Source: Nonomuraea solani | GTDB taxonomy: Bacteria; Actinomycetota; Actinomycetes; Streptosporangiales; Streptosporangiaceae | DNA: 64,000 bases | Assembly (NCBI RefSeq): GCF_900108335.1 | Contig: NZ_FNVT01000001.1 | Coordinates: forward strand, 186,001-250,000 | Reading direction: 5' to 3' | Part shown: one piece after another, positions 7,856 through 16,613 of the stretch | Layout of the letters: each line of letters starts with the position of its first letter | Position numbering within the stretch: the stretch's first letter is position 1 | Position numbers and translations under genes: made by a program | Notes under the pieces: model-generated | The model's database searches: none | Told to the model about the DNA's origin: nothing | Seen by the model: the letters and a program-made list of their open reading frames with translations, nothing else

Positions 7856-8605
7856 GTGGCAAGGTCGGTGCTGTATCAGCAGGTGGCTGCGGAGTTGCGA
7901 CGGGCCATCTACTCGGGTGTCCTCGGCCCCGGGTCACAGCTGCCGACCGAGGCACAGCTCATGGAAGACCATGGCGTGAGCAGGAACACCGTAAGGCTGG
8001 CCCTGGGAGAGCTCGTCAATGAGGGGCTCGTAACGCGCACGCCGCGGCGCGGAACAGTGGTCAGAGACCGCAGGCCGCTGCTCATCTATCCGCAGCGCGA
8101 GTTGGAGCCGCAACCAACGGGCGAACTGCGGGAAGCCTTCGCCTACGCCGTGGCACAGGAAGGCCGCGCGCCAAGCCAGTACATCGAGGTGCTGACGGTT
8201 TCTCCCGTCGAGGAGATCGCCAGCAGGCTGGAGTTGGCGGATGGGGAACTGGCGGTGGTGAGACGCCGTCTGCGGTTCGTGGACGGACAGCCGTACAACA
8301 CCAACGATTCCTATTTTCCCCGTGACATGGTGGCCGACTCCGAGATCGCCAGGCCCGGTGACATCGCGCGAGGGGCGAACCGGGTGCTGGAAGAGCTGGG
8401 GCATGCCCAGATACGCGTCGTCGACGACATCTGGGCCCGCATGCCCAACCAGGAGGAGGCCGAGCGTCTCCAACTCGAACTCGGCACGCCGGTCATGGTC
8501 TATGTCCGAGTGGGTTTCGACGGGGCCGACATGCCCGTCCGTGTCGCCGTGTCGGTTTTGCCAGCCGACAAGCATCTGATCAGGTACGAGCTCGATCGCC
8601 GCTGA
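7856..8605 (+). CDS. GntR family regulator, HutC/UTRA type
   Basis: A 249-residue regulator. The N-terminal GntR winged helix contains VLYQQVAAELRRAIYSGVLGPGSQLPTE and VSRNTVRLALGELVNEGLVTRTPRRGTVV (residues 4-70). A C-terminal UTRA ligand-binding domain follows (about 85-245; VRRRLRFVDGQPYNTNDSYFP). UTRA domains bind small effectors such as sugars, amino acids or their phosphates; which one is not visible. The GTG at 7856 has AAGGGG at 5-nt spacing; the GTG at 7850 overlaps that ribosome-binding site. The next rightward gene is a GNAT 200 bp away. Confidence 0.85.
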   Translation: MARSVLYQQVAAELRRAIYSGVLGPGSQLPTEAQLMEDHGVSRNTVRLALGELVNEGLVTRTPRRGTVVRDRRPLLIYPQRELEPQPTGELREAFAYAVAQEGRAPSQYIEVLTVSPVEEIASRLELADGELAVVRRRLRFVDGQPYNTNDSYFPRDMVADSEIARPGDIARGANRVLEELGHAQIRVVDDIWARMPNQEEAERLQLELGTPVMVYVRVGFDGADMPVRVAVSVLPADKHLIRYELDRR

Positions 8606-8673
8606 CCGAGCTCGGGATGAAGGGGTGATTTCGCCGGCCGGGTGCAGCGAGAAATAGCCGCCTCGCTGGCCTG

Positions 8674-8694
8674 GGGGAGTCGTGCATACTCCCC
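8674..8694. terminator. Hairpin between GntR and GNAT genes
   Basis: GGGGAGT (8674-8680) and ACTCCCC (8688-8694) form a perfect 7-bp stem with a 7-nt loop. No T-run follows, so it is a weak terminator or an operator-like dyad in the 203-bp gap. Confidence 0.4.
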
Positions 8695-8808
8695 TAAATC
8701 GCCATTTATCCATAAATATCGGGTTGAGGCCCCATTTCGCCCTTACGCGACATTGCATCATCACGCTGTGCTTTCGCGTGGGAACCCAACGCAACGAAGG
8801 GTTGTACT

Positions 8809-9411
8809 ATGCACACAAACACCCTGCTTCATCCGCTCTCCCTGCGCAGAGCGGAACCCGCGGACCTTCCCGGCGTACTCACACTGCTCGCGGACACCGC
8901 CGAGTGGCTGTACACGCGCGGAGTGAGGCAGTGGCCCCGCGGGGGGTTCGGTTCTGAACGAATCGAGCCGCTCATAGAGGAGCGGGTGCTGTTCCTGCTG
9001 GACGACGAGCTCAGATACCTCGACCCCGACGAATCGGCCCCGCCGGTGGCGACCATAGCGCTCGACGACCACGCCGACCCCGAGTTCTGGACCCCGTCCG
9101 ACGACCCCGAAGCGGCCCTCTACATTCACAAGCTCGCCGTCGCCCGGCCCTGGTCGGGCAGCGGCCTGGGCGACGCCCTGCTGGACTGGTCATCCGCGGC
9201 GGCCTTCGCCGCGGGGCTGCCGTGGCTCCGGCTCGACTGCGCCAAGGCCAACCTCCGGCTGCAGGACTACTACCGCAGCCGTGGCTTCCGCCACATCCGC
9301 ACCGTGGACCTGCCGCACCGCTCCTCCGGGGCCCTCTTCGAGCGCCCCTCCGAGGACATGGCCACCACGGCCTTCCGTGACCTGACGGTCGCGGAACTGA
9401 TCAGCGCCTAG
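8809..9411 (+). CDS. GNAT family N-acetyltransferase
   Basis: A 200-residue GNAT-fold protein. After LSLRRAEPADLPGVLTLL (beta1-alpha1), the acetyl-CoA-binding region is LYIHKLAVARPWSGSGLGDALLDW (about residues 104-127; the usual R/Q-x-x-G-x-G/A pyrophosphate loop is degenerate but present as WSGSGLG). LRLDCAKANLRLQDYYRSRGF is the typical C-terminal strand-helix. The substrate is unknown. The ATG at 8809 has AAGGG upstream. The preceding GntR gene is co-oriented but separated by a hairpin, so it is probably independently transcribed. Confidence 0.8.
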   Translation: MHTNTLLHPLSLRRAEPADLPGVLTLLADTAEWLYTRGVRQWPRGGFGSERIEPLIEERVLFLLDDELRYLDPDESAPPVATIALDDHADPEFWTPSDDPEAALYIHKLAVARPWSGSGLGDALLDWSSAAAFAAGLPWLRLDCAKANLRLQDYYRSRGFRHIRTVDLPHRSSGALFERPSEDMATTAFRDLTVAELISA

Positions 9412-9706
9412 CCGCGCGCCCCCAGGGGTCCGGCCCACCCGGTGATCGGGCCCCTGCTCCCCTTTGTGATCGAATCGCGCTCAAACGCCCGCTGCGCCCC
9501 GGAATTCGGCGTCTGGACACTATGGGCCTTGGGGAGCGGTTCTGTCCTCCTGTGCCCGCTCGCGGCCCGGCGGGACGTGTCCACGGGCGCGGCTCCGGCT
9601 CGCGGTCGCCTGGCCCGAGAGGTGGGACCTGTGGGGCGATTGAGGCTGACGGCTTTTGGTGTCATCCGCACCAGAAAGGTGCAGAGCACCATATAACCTC
9701 TCCTCC

Positions 9707-10387
9707 ATGACCGGATCCCTGCTCGAGGTGATCGCGCTCAACGTGCGCGACGCCGTAGCCGCCGAACAGGGCGGCGCCGACCGGCTGGAGGTCGTCGCCG
9801 ACATGGCGGCCGACGGGTTGACCCCCTCGCCGGAGACGGTCGCCGCGATCGCCGCGGAATGCCCCCTTCCCCAGATGGTGATGCTCCGCTGCGACGCGAA
9901 CTTCGCCGCCGACCCCGACGTGCTCGACCGCCTGCGCCGCGACGCCAAGGCCCTGGCGCAGGCCGGCGCGGCCGGGTTCGTGTTCGGGTTCCTCGACGGC
10001 GCGGGCGCGGTCGACCTGACGGCCACCGAGGCGCTCATCCACGCGGTCTCCCCGCTCCCGTGGACGTTCCACCGCGCCGTGGATCACGCCGCCGACGTCC
10101 AGGCGGCCTGGCGGGCCGTGCGGCTGCTGCCCAACCTCGCCACCGTGCTCACCTCCGGGTCGCCGACCGGGGTGGGGGCGGGCCTTTCGCTGCTGAAGGC
10201 GCGCGCGGACGCGGGTGACGGCTCGATCATCCTGGCCGGTGGCGGGCTGAAGCCGGCGTACGTGCCCTCCCTGCTCGACTACGGCATCCGCGCCTTCCAC
10301 GTCGGCTCGGCCGTCCGCGCGAGCTGGTCGGACCCCGTCGAATGGCGCCTGGTGCGCCAGTGGCGCGCCCTGGTGGAGCGCGACTGA
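9707..10387 (+). CDS. cutC: CutC family protein
   Basis: A 226-residue TIM-barrel CutC homologue: LLEVIALNVRDAVAAEQGGADRLEVVADMAADGLTPS at the N-terminus, WTFHRAVDH in the middle, and LTSG, ILAGGGLKP and FHVGSAVR at barrel strand ends. CutC was named for copper homeostasis, but its biochemical role is unsettled. The ATG at 9707 was chosen because the alignment begins there and a TATAAC -10 hexamer (9692-9697) puts a start site within a few nucleotides of it, so the mRNA is probably leaderless. It converges with the aldolase gene; only one base separates the stop codons. Confidence 0.85.
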   Translation: MTGSLLEVIALNVRDAVAAEQGGADRLEVVADMAADGLTPSPETVAAIAAECPLPQMVMLRCDANFAADPDVLDRLRRDAKALAQAGAAGFVFGFLDGAGAVDLTATEALIHAVSPLPWTFHRAVDHAADVQAAWRAVRLLPNLATVLTSGSPTGVGAGLSLLKARADAGDGSIILAGGGLKPAYVPSLLDYGIRAFHVGSAVRASWSDPVEWRLVRQWRALVERD

Positions 10388-10388
10388 G

Positions 10389-11525
10389 TCAGGGGAGTGC
10401 CAGGTCGGCGCGGCGAAGGGCCGCGGTGAGGGTGCGGATCGTGGCCGGCTCGTCCATGACGCCGCCCCCGGCCGCCCGCCGCTCCTCCCAGGCCCGGACC
10501 CGCTCCCGATAGGAGTCGTAGCGGGCCAGGTGGAAGGCGTAGACGGTGACGTATCGGCTGACCAGGTGTGACGGGTGCATGTCCCACCCCTGGTAGTAGC
10601 CGTGCCGCAGCGAGTGCTCCACCAGCGCGGCGTGCCGCCGCCACAGGTCGTGCACGTCGCCGGCCTGATCCGAGGCGGGCGAGGCCGCCAGCGACCCGTC
10701 GGACAGCTCCACCCCCGTCCCCGCGAACGCCGTCTGCATCACGTGCCGGGCGTGGTCGCACGCCGGATGGTCGAGCCGCTGCTCGTGCGGCGGCAGCCCG
10801 AGGGCGGCCGTGTAGTCGAACACCCCGAAGTGCGCCGCCGCCAGCCGCCCGCCCAGCCCCTCGTTCAGGTCGCCGCGCAGGAACGCCAGCGTCTGCGGCG
10901 CCTCCACCTGCATCTCGAACCGCAGCCGCGTCCCGGCCTCCAGCCGTTCCAGCACCTGCGCGAACTGGCCCAGGTACGCCTCCATCAGCACCTTGGGAAA
11001 GGTCACCGTGAACCCGGCGGGCAACTCCCCGGCCCCTTCGACGATCCCGGTGACGAACCGTTCGAGGGTGCGTACCGACCGCTCGGGATCGCCGTCGGCG
11101 AACGACTTCACCCGCGGCCCCCACCGGCGGGGCAGTGTCCCGGCCGCGCGCATCGCGACGACCGCCGCCACCGCCGCGTCGGCGTGCGCGTCCTCCTCGG
11201 CGCCGGGACGCACGCCGTAGCCGTCCTCGAAGTCGATCCGCACGTCCTCGACGGGCTCGGTGGCGAGCTTGCGCAGCACCCTCTCGTGGACGGCTCCGGC
11301 GAGCCCGGCGGGCACGCCGAACACCTCGGCGAGCGCGTCAGAGCCCGGCAGGTGGGCTTTGACCAGGGACGACGCCTGGCCGCCCCACTCGGCGACCGTG
11401 CCCGCGGAGAAGCGGTCGGCGGGCACGTAGACGGTGTGGACGGGTTGCCAGGCCGGGTCGGCGGCGGGGTAGCGGGCCTGCTGGACCCGGTACGCCGCCG
11501 CGAACCCCTCAGGGACGGCAGGCAC
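10389..11525 (-). CDS. HpcH/HpaI aldolase or citrate-lyase-like protein (DUF6986)
   Basis: A 378-residue TIM-barrel protein with class II aldolase/CitE features: RIDFEDGYG (about residue 95), FEMQVEAPQTL (about 206, a metal-ligand Glu) and AAHFGVFDYTAALG (about 235, Asp-containing). These suggest Mg-dependent cleavage or formation of a C-C bond in a CoA-ester or oxo-acid substrate; the actual substrate is unknown. The GTG at 11525 lies 17 bp inside the end of fprA, so it is translationally coupled and is the last of six genes starting at 17680. Its place in a steroid operon suggests processing of a ring-derived fragment, which is inference. Confidence 0.7.
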   Translation of the reverse strand: MPAVPEGFAAAYRVQQARYPAADPAWQPVHTVYVPADRFSAGTVAEWGGQASSLVKAHLPGSDALAEVFGVPAGLAGAVHERVLRKLATEPVEDVRIDFEDGYGVRPGAEEDAHADAAVAAVVAMRAAGTLPRRWGPRVKSFADGDPERSVRTLERFVTGIVEGAGELPAGFTVTFPKVLMEAYLGQFAQVLERLEAGTRLRFEMQVEAPQTLAFLRGDLNEGLGGRLAAAHFGVFDYTAALGLPPHEQRLDHPACDHARHVMQTAFAGTGVELSDGSLAASPASDQAGDVHDLWRRHAALVEHSLRHGYYQGWDMHPSHLVSRYVTVYAFHLARYDSYRERVRAWEERRAAGGGVMDEPATIRTLTAALRRADLALP

Positions 11526-12810
11526 GGAGCATGGCCGCGAGGCCGACGAGCTTGACGCGATCGCCCCGGCTCAGCGACTTGGCCAGCTCGCCCTCGGCCG
11601 CCTCGATGGCCTGCCACTCCTCGTACGTCACCGGCCGCAGACCCCGTGAGGTCAGCAGCGCGTCGATATCGGTGTGCCGGGTGGACTCGGTGCCCGCGAG
11701 GTCGGCCAGCAGCGTGCGGACCGTTTCGGCGGCGTCGGACTTGTTGGTGCCGATCACCCCGGTAGGCCCGCGTTTGAGCCAGCCCGCCACATATTCGCGC
11801 TCGCGTACGCGCCCGGCCTCGTTCGGCACCGTCATGGTCTTCTCGGAGAACGGCACCCCGGGCAGGGGCACGCTCTGGTAACCCACCGAGCGCAGCACCA
11901 TGCCGACCGGCAGCGTCTCGAACTCGCCGGTGCCGACCACGCGCCCCTTCTCCGACAGGCGGGTGCGCTCCAGCCTGAGCCCCTCGACCCGGTCGGTGCC
12001 GAGGATCTCGACGGGCCGCAGCCAGAAACGTACGTCGAGGCGGCGCGGGCGGCCGACCGGCTCGCGGGCGGCCCACGACCGCAGGATGTTGATGTTGCCC
12101 TGCACCTGGCGCGGGAAGTCGCCGCCCAGGACGACGGACTCCTCGGGCCGCACGCAGACGTCGGCGTTGGCCACCTCGCCGAGCTCGCGCAGCTCCTTCA
12201 GGGTGAACTTGGCGTGCTCGGGGCCACGGCGGCCGACCATGTGGATGGCCTTGACCTGGCTCGCCTCAAGGCGTTCGAGCACCTCGTGCGGCACGTCGGT
12301 GGAGCTCAGCTCCGCGGAGGTCTTGGCCAGCACGCGGACCACGTCGACCGCCACGTTGCCGACGCCGATGACCGCGATCTCGGGGCTGTCGAGCGTGAAC
12401 CGGCCGGGGTCGACGTCGGGATGGCCGCAGTACCAGTTGACGAAGTCGGTCGCCGCCACACTCCCTGGCAGGTCCTCGCCGGGGATGCCGAGCCTTCTGT
12501 CGACCATCGCGCCCGTGCAGTAGACCACCGCGTCGTAGGCGCCGAGCAGGTCTTCCACCGACACGTCCGTGCCGAGCGTGACGCCGCCCAGGAAACGGAC
12601 CTGGGGCAGCTCCAGCACCCTCCGCAGGTAGTTCGCGATCGACTTGATCGAGGTGTGGTCTGGCGCCACACCGTACCTGACCAGCCCGTACGGGGTCGGC
12701 AGGCGCTCGATCACGTCCACTTCGACCGGCTCGGCCGACTGCTTGACGAGCGCTTCGGCCGTGTAGATCCCGGCCGGGCCCGACCCGATGACCGCCACGT
12801 GCAACGCCAC
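11509..12810 (-). CDS. fprA: Ferredoxin-NADP+ reductase FprA type
   Basis: A 433-residue adrenodoxin-reductase-like flavoprotein. The FAD-binding AVIGSGPAGIYTAEAL is near residues 6-21, PYGLVRYGVAPDH near 40-52, a NADP-binding IGVGNVAVDVVRVL in the middle, and the C-terminal GWLKRGPTGVIGTNKSDAAETV contacts flavin. Mycobacterial FprA moves electrons from NADPH to ferredoxins that feed P450s or Rieske oxygenases. In this operon it could support a steroid hydroxylase encoded elsewhere, since no ferredoxin, P450 or KshA gene is in the window. It follows the truncated synthetase gene by 8 bp. Confidence 0.9.
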   Translation of the reverse strand: MALHVAVIGSGPAGIYTAEALVKQSAEPVEVDVIERLPTPYGLVRYGVAPDHTSIKSIANYLRRVLELPQVRFLGGVTLGTDVSVEDLLGAYDAVVYCTGAMVDRRLGIPGEDLPGSVAATDFVNWYCGHPDVDPGRFTLDSPEIAVIGVGNVAVDVVRVLAKTSAELSSTDVPHEVLERLEASQVKAIHMVGRRGPEHAKFTLKELRELGEVANADVCVRPEESVVLGGDFPRQVQGNINILRSWAAREPVGRPRRLDVRFWLRPVEILGTDRVEGLRLERTRLSEKGRVVGTGEFETLPVGMVLRSVGYQSVPLPGVPFSEKTMTVPNEAGRVREREYVAGWLKRGPTGVIGTNKSDAAETVRTLLADLAGTESTRHTDIDALLTSRGLRPVTYEEWQAIEAAEGELAKSLSRGDRVKLVGLAAMLRACRP

Positions 12811-12818
12811 GCTGCCTC

Positions 12819-13979
12819 CTAAGACTCGGCTGCATGAGACACGCGTCCCACCAGATGCAACCGGCCGGTGTGATCGATGTATCCCCGGTCGCCGGTGCGG
12901 ATGAACCCGTCCCTGGCGAATACCGCGTGATCGGGGCTGTTGCCAACGTAGCCGCTCATCACCGCTTCTGAGCGGAGAAGCACCTCACCCTGGTCCTCAC
13001 AGGGCAGAACACGGCCCTGTGCGTCCCTGATCGAGACGTCCACGCCGCCGCGTGGCCTGCCGACACTCACTTCCGCGTCCTCGGGAGGGTCGTCGGGCCT
13101 GGTGCCGAGTCCCAGCCCGGCTTCGGTGCAGATGTAGCGGTTGCACACGGGCACGCCGTACCTGTCGCGCAACGCGGTGATCAGTCCGGGTGTGGCGGGG
13201 GCGCCGCTGGACAGGATGAGCGTCAGGCCCGGCAGGTCCTCGTCGCGCTCCAGAACCCCCGCGAGCTGGTACGGGCTCCCCTGCAGCACCGGGACGCCGT
13301 GCTCGCGGAGATGGCGCAGCGCCGCCTCCGGGCTCCATTCGGGCAGCACATGACAGGTCCGCCCGGTCTGGAGGAACACCGGCAGCCGCGTGGCGAACCC
13401 CACCCGCCCCAGCGCGTACGGCATCAGCCGCGCGTCCCCCGTACCCCACCGCGCCCCCGCCCCGTGCGCCCGGATGGCTTCGAGCTGCCGGTTCCCGAAC
13501 ACCACGCCCTTCGGCGGTCCCGTCCGGCCCGACGTGAACGTGATCACCACGGGCCGCCCGGGATCCGGCGGGAACGGCGGTGGCGGCGCCTCGGCCCTGC
13601 GCAGCCGGGCCAGATCGTAGGAGCCCCGTTCGAGGGGCAGCCGGATCACGTCGAGCCCGGGCCGCGCGGGCAGCCCCTTGGGGCCGGTGATGACGAGGGC
13701 CGGGTCCAGCCCGGCCATCAGGTCCAGGCGCTCGGTCCCGAGGCCCGCGGTGACCGCGCCGATCTTGGCCGCCGCCACGTAGCAGATCACGAACTCGGGC
13801 CCGTCGGGCAGCGCCACGACCACGACGTCGCCGATCCGGACGCCGCGGTGCGCCAGACCGGCGGCCACTTCGTCGGAGAGCCGGTCGAGGTCGGCGAAGG
13901 ACAGTGTGGACGATCCGGTGATCACGGCCGCGCGCGCCCCGAACCTGCGTGCGGCCTCCCCGGCAAGCAGGCGCAACAT
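12819..13979 (-). CDS. AMP-binding protein lacking C-terminal lid domain
   Basis: A 386-residue adenylate-forming-family protein. The phosphate-binding loop is TFTSGRTGPPKG (about residues 147-158), with Arg at a position usually Thr or Ser. Later motifs include YICTEAGLGLGTRP and FIRTGDRGYIDHTGRLHLVGR. The protein stops right after the hinge (GRVSHAAES), so the C-terminal subdomain of about 110 residues with the catalytic lysine is absent; FadD3 next door keeps it. The truncation is encoded by a clean stop 8 bp before fprA. It may be a partner or regulatory protein, or a decaying ligase. Adenylation activity is doubtful. Confidence 0.75.
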   Translation of the reverse strand: MLRLLAGEAARRFGARAAVITGSSTLSFADLDRLSDEVAAGLAHRGVRIGDVVVVALPDGPEFVICYVAAAKIGAVTAGLGTERLDLMAGLDPALVITGPKGLPARPGLDVIRLPLERGSYDLARLRRAEAPPPPFPPDPGRPVVITFTSGRTGPPKGVVFGNRQLEAIRAHGAGARWGTGDARLMPYALGRVGFATRLPVFLQTGRTCHVLPEWSPEAALRHLREHGVPVLQGSPYQLAGVLERDEDLPGLTLILSSGAPATPGLITALRDRYGVPVCNRYICTEAGLGLGTRPDDPPEDAEVSVGRPRGGVDVSIRDAQGRVLPCEDQGEVLLRSEAVMSGYVGNSPDHAVFARDGFIRTGDRGYIDHTGRLHLVGRVSHAAES

Positions 13980-14012
13980 GGCGGCTCCTGGGGCAACAGG
14001 CGCACTTCTACG

Positions 14013-15545
14013 CTACTCGCCCGAAGCCTGCCGGCGGCGCAGCGCCAGCTTGTCGATCTTGCCGTTGGCGTTGGCCGGGAGGTCGTCCACCACGATGACC
14101 CGCTTCGGGATCTTGTAGTTGGACATGTTGTCCTTCGCCCACGCGAGCAGCCCCGCCGGATCGGGTGTCACACCCGGCCTCGGGACGGCGTAGGCCACGC
14201 CCGCCTCGCCCGACGCCGGGTCCGGCACGCCGATGACCGCCACCTGCGCCAGCGAGCCCTCGCGCAGCAGGAGCGACTCGACCTCGGCGGGGGAGACGTT
14301 GAACCCGTTGACGATGTAGAGCTCCTTCTTGCGGTCGACGATCGCGAGGTTGCCCGCCGTGTCCAGCACGCCGACGTCGCCGGTGTGCAGCCAGCCGTCC
14401 GCGTCCACGACCTCGGCGGTCCGGGCGGGTTCGTCCCAGTAGCCGCGCATCACGCCGTACCCGCGCTGCAGGACCTCGCCGCGCTCGCCGGGCGCGACCT
14501 CCTTGCCGTCGTCGCCGACGATCTTGACCTCGATGCCGGGCACGGGCCTGCCGGTGGTGCCGGCGATCACGTCGATCGGGTCGCCGGCCCTGGTCATGGA
14601 GACGACCGTGCCCTCCATCAGCCCGTACGCGTTGATCATGCGTTCCAGCCCCACCCGCTCGACCAGCCGCGTGATCAGCTCGGCCGGTACGGCGGCGGCC
14701 CCGCAGATGGCCACCCGCAGCGACGACACGTCCGAGGCGCCGCGCTCCAGCTCGTCCAGCAGCCGGTGGAACAGCGTGGGCGGCCCGGCCAGAACGCTCA
14801 CCCGCTCGGTGGCGATCAGCGACATCAGCGCGTCCGGCGAGAAGATCGGGACCGGCAGCATCGTGGCCCGGCGCAGCACACACGCGATGAGTCCGGCGTT
14901 CAGCCCGAACCCGTGGCTGAAGGGCGCGATCACCGGGTAGCGGTCGTGCTCGTCGAGGGTGACGATCTCCGACCAGTCCCAGTAGCCGCGTAAGACCTGG
15001 GCGTGGTCGAGCATGACGCCCTTGGGGGCGCCGGTCGTACCGGAGGTGGACATGATCTCGCACAGGTCCTCGGGCCGGACGGCGAGCGCCCGCGCCTCGG
15101 CCTCCCGCGCGGGAATCCGCGCGCCGAGCGCGGTCAGCTCTTTGCCGGCGGTGTGGCGCAGCGCGGGGAGCGGCGGCAGCAGGTCCGCCAGCGGGGTGCC
15201 CGCCGGGCCCGCGCCGGTGATCAGCACCTTGGCGCCGGTCTTCTCGATGAGCTGGGCGGCCTCGATGCCCTTGCAGCGGGACGAGAGCGGCACGATCACC
15301 GCGCCCGCGTCCCAGATCCCGAACGCGTGCGCCACCCAGGACGCCGAGTTCACGCCCCACATCGCCACCCGGTCGCCGGGGGCCACGCCGAGCGCGAGGA
15401 GCCCGCGCGCGGTCTCCGCGGCGGCGTCGAGCAGCCCGGACAGGGTCAGGCGCGTGCCGCCCTCGGCCACGACGGTGTCGCCGGGATGACGGCCGGCCTG
15501 GTGACGCAGCATGCGGGGGAGCGTTCCCCAGTCCTCCGGTGCCAT
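14013..15545 (-). CDS. fadD3: Acyl-CoA synthetase FadD3 (HIP-CoA ligase)
   Basis: A complete 510-residue acyl-CoA ligase. The ATP loop TSGTTGAPKG is at about residues 167-176, INAYGLMEGTVVSMTR forms the adenine motif, GWLHTGDVG and DRKKELYIVNGFNVSPAEVE mark the hinge, and the C-terminal PANANGKIDKLALRR carries the catalytic lysine. FadD3 activates 3aa-H-4a(3'-propanoate)-7aB-methylhexahydro-1,5-indanedione (HIP), the first step of C/D-ring degradation. The assignment rests on family similarity plus fadE30 and ipdF nearby and the KstR2-type operator of the operon; an alternative acyl substrate cannot be excluded. Confidence 0.8.
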   Translation of the reverse strand: MAPEDWGTLPRMLRHQAGRHPGDTVVAEGGTRLTLSGLLDAAAETARGLLALGVAPGDRVAMWGVNSASWVAHAFGIWDAGAVIVPLSSRCKGIEAAQLIEKTGAKVLITGAGPAGTPLADLLPPLPALRHTAGKELTALGARIPAREAEARALAVRPEDLCEIMSTSGTTGAPKGVMLDHAQVLRGYWDWSEIVTLDEHDRYPVIAPFSHGFGLNAGLIACVLRRATMLPVPIFSPDALMSLIATERVSVLAGPPTLFHRLLDELERGASDVSSLRVAICGAAAVPAELITRLVERVGLERMINAYGLMEGTVVSMTRAGDPIDVIAGTTGRPVPGIEVKIVGDDGKEVAPGERGEVLQRGYGVMRGYWDEPARTAEVVDADGWLHTGDVGVLDTAGNLAIVDRKKELYIVNGFNVSPAEVESLLLREGSLAQVAVIGVPDPASGEAGVAYAVPRPGVTPDPAGLLAWAKDNMSNYKIPKRVIVVDDLPANANGKIDKLALRRRQASGE

Positions 15546-15554
15546 CGAAGCTCC

Positions 15555-16613
15555 TCAGGTGAGCAGCGCGCGGTCCCTTCCCAGATGGTGGCCGCGCAAG
15601 TCGTTCACCGTGCCGGGCGCCGGGGTCTCGGAGACGTCCCGGGCGATCTCGACGGTGATCGACAGGGGGGTCAGCGCGCGTACGGCCTGCTCGATCCGCG
15701 CCTTCCACATGGGGTTGCGCACCAGGCTCTCCCGGCCGAACGTCACCGTGAGCACCGCCGCGTCCAGCGTCCCCTGCCGGCTGACCGCCAGCTCCCAGCC
15801 CGTCACGCCGTCGATCTTCGCCAGCGCCTTCTCGATCCTGGGCAGCGCCAGCCACACGCCCCGGACCAGCACGTGCTCGCCCACGGTGTGCGCCGGCACG
15901 CCCGCCGCGGCCACCAGGCCGGTCCTGAGCACGGCGTCGCCCAGCGTCGAGTGGTGGCGCGGGGTGACGACGAGCTCGGCGTACGCCGCCTCGGGGCCGG
16001 GCGCGTCGTCCTTGGCCAGCGCCGCCAGGTCGAGCAGGCCGTCGGCGAGCGGCGTGAGCGGGTCGTCCTCCGACGCCCGCCAGGCCAGCGCCCCGCCGCC
16101 GAACGGGCTGGCGAGCACCTCGGTGACCTGGGCCCCGAACTCGCCCGCCAGGTGGCTCATCGTGCGTTTCGAGGCGATCTCGCCGGTCAGGACGATGTTC
16201 CTGAGGCCGAGGTCCAGCGGGTCCAGCAGGAACTCCAGGTGCAGCCGGGCCAGGAAGTCCATCGCGCCCGTCGGGGTGGCGACCAGCGTGGTGGCCTTCA
16301 GTGCCGTCAGCGCGTGGTGCAGGCGCATCCGGCCGCGCGGGCCCACACAGGCGGCCGCTCCGGCGGTGGCGGCCGCGGCCTCGGTCCAGAGCGCGCCGGC
16401 GGGCTCGGCGAGTGCCACGACCACGCGGTCGCGCTCGCCGGCCCCCGCCTCGCGCAGCGCCGCCGCGGTCAGGTCCACCGCCGCGGTACGGTCACCGGGA
16501 CCCATCGGGAAGACGCTGGAGACGTCGGGAGAGACGAGCAGCAGCCCGGCGGCGGAATGCCCGGCACTCCCGAGATCGTCCCGAGTCAGCCACCGCGCTC
16601 CGGACGGCGTCAT
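15555..16613 (-). CDS. Divergent PaaK-like adenylate-forming protein
   Basis: A 352-residue protein. The C-terminal third (HTVGEHVLVRGVWLALPRIEKALAKI, then a beta-alpha-beta with VLTVTFGRE) resembles the AMP-binding C-terminal domain of phenylacetate-CoA ligases. The middle (GAAACVGPRG, TLVATPTGAMDFLARL, RNIVLTGEIASKRTMSHL) follows that family's fold but lacks the glycine-rich TSGTTG-type loop. It may be catalytically dead or use another activated substrate. The ATG overlaps the stop of the monooxygenase gene by one base and fadD3 starts 9 bp after its stop, so it is firmly in the operon. Confidence 0.6.
   Translation of the reverse strand: MTPSGARWLTRDDLGSAGHSAAGLLLVSPDVSSVFPMGPGDRTAAVDLTAAALREAGAGERDRVVVALAEPAGALWTEAAAATAGAAACVGPRGRMRLHHALTALKATTLVATPTGAMDFLARLHLEFLLDPLDLGLRNIVLTGEIASKRTMSHLAGEFGAQVTEVLASPFGGGALAWRASEDDPLTPLADGLLDLAALAKDDAPGPEAAYAELVVTPRHHSTLGDAVLRTGLVAAAGVPAHTVGEHVLVRGVWLALPRIEKALAKIDGVTGWELAVSRQGTLDAAVLTVTFGRESLVRNPMWKARIEQAVRALTPLSITVEIARDVSETPAPGTVNDLRGHHLGRDRALLT

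Noticed and set aside
8674-8694. Hairpin as operator of the GntR regulator
   Set aside because: It lies after the gntR stop, not near its promoter; a terminator-like role is simpler, though not proven.
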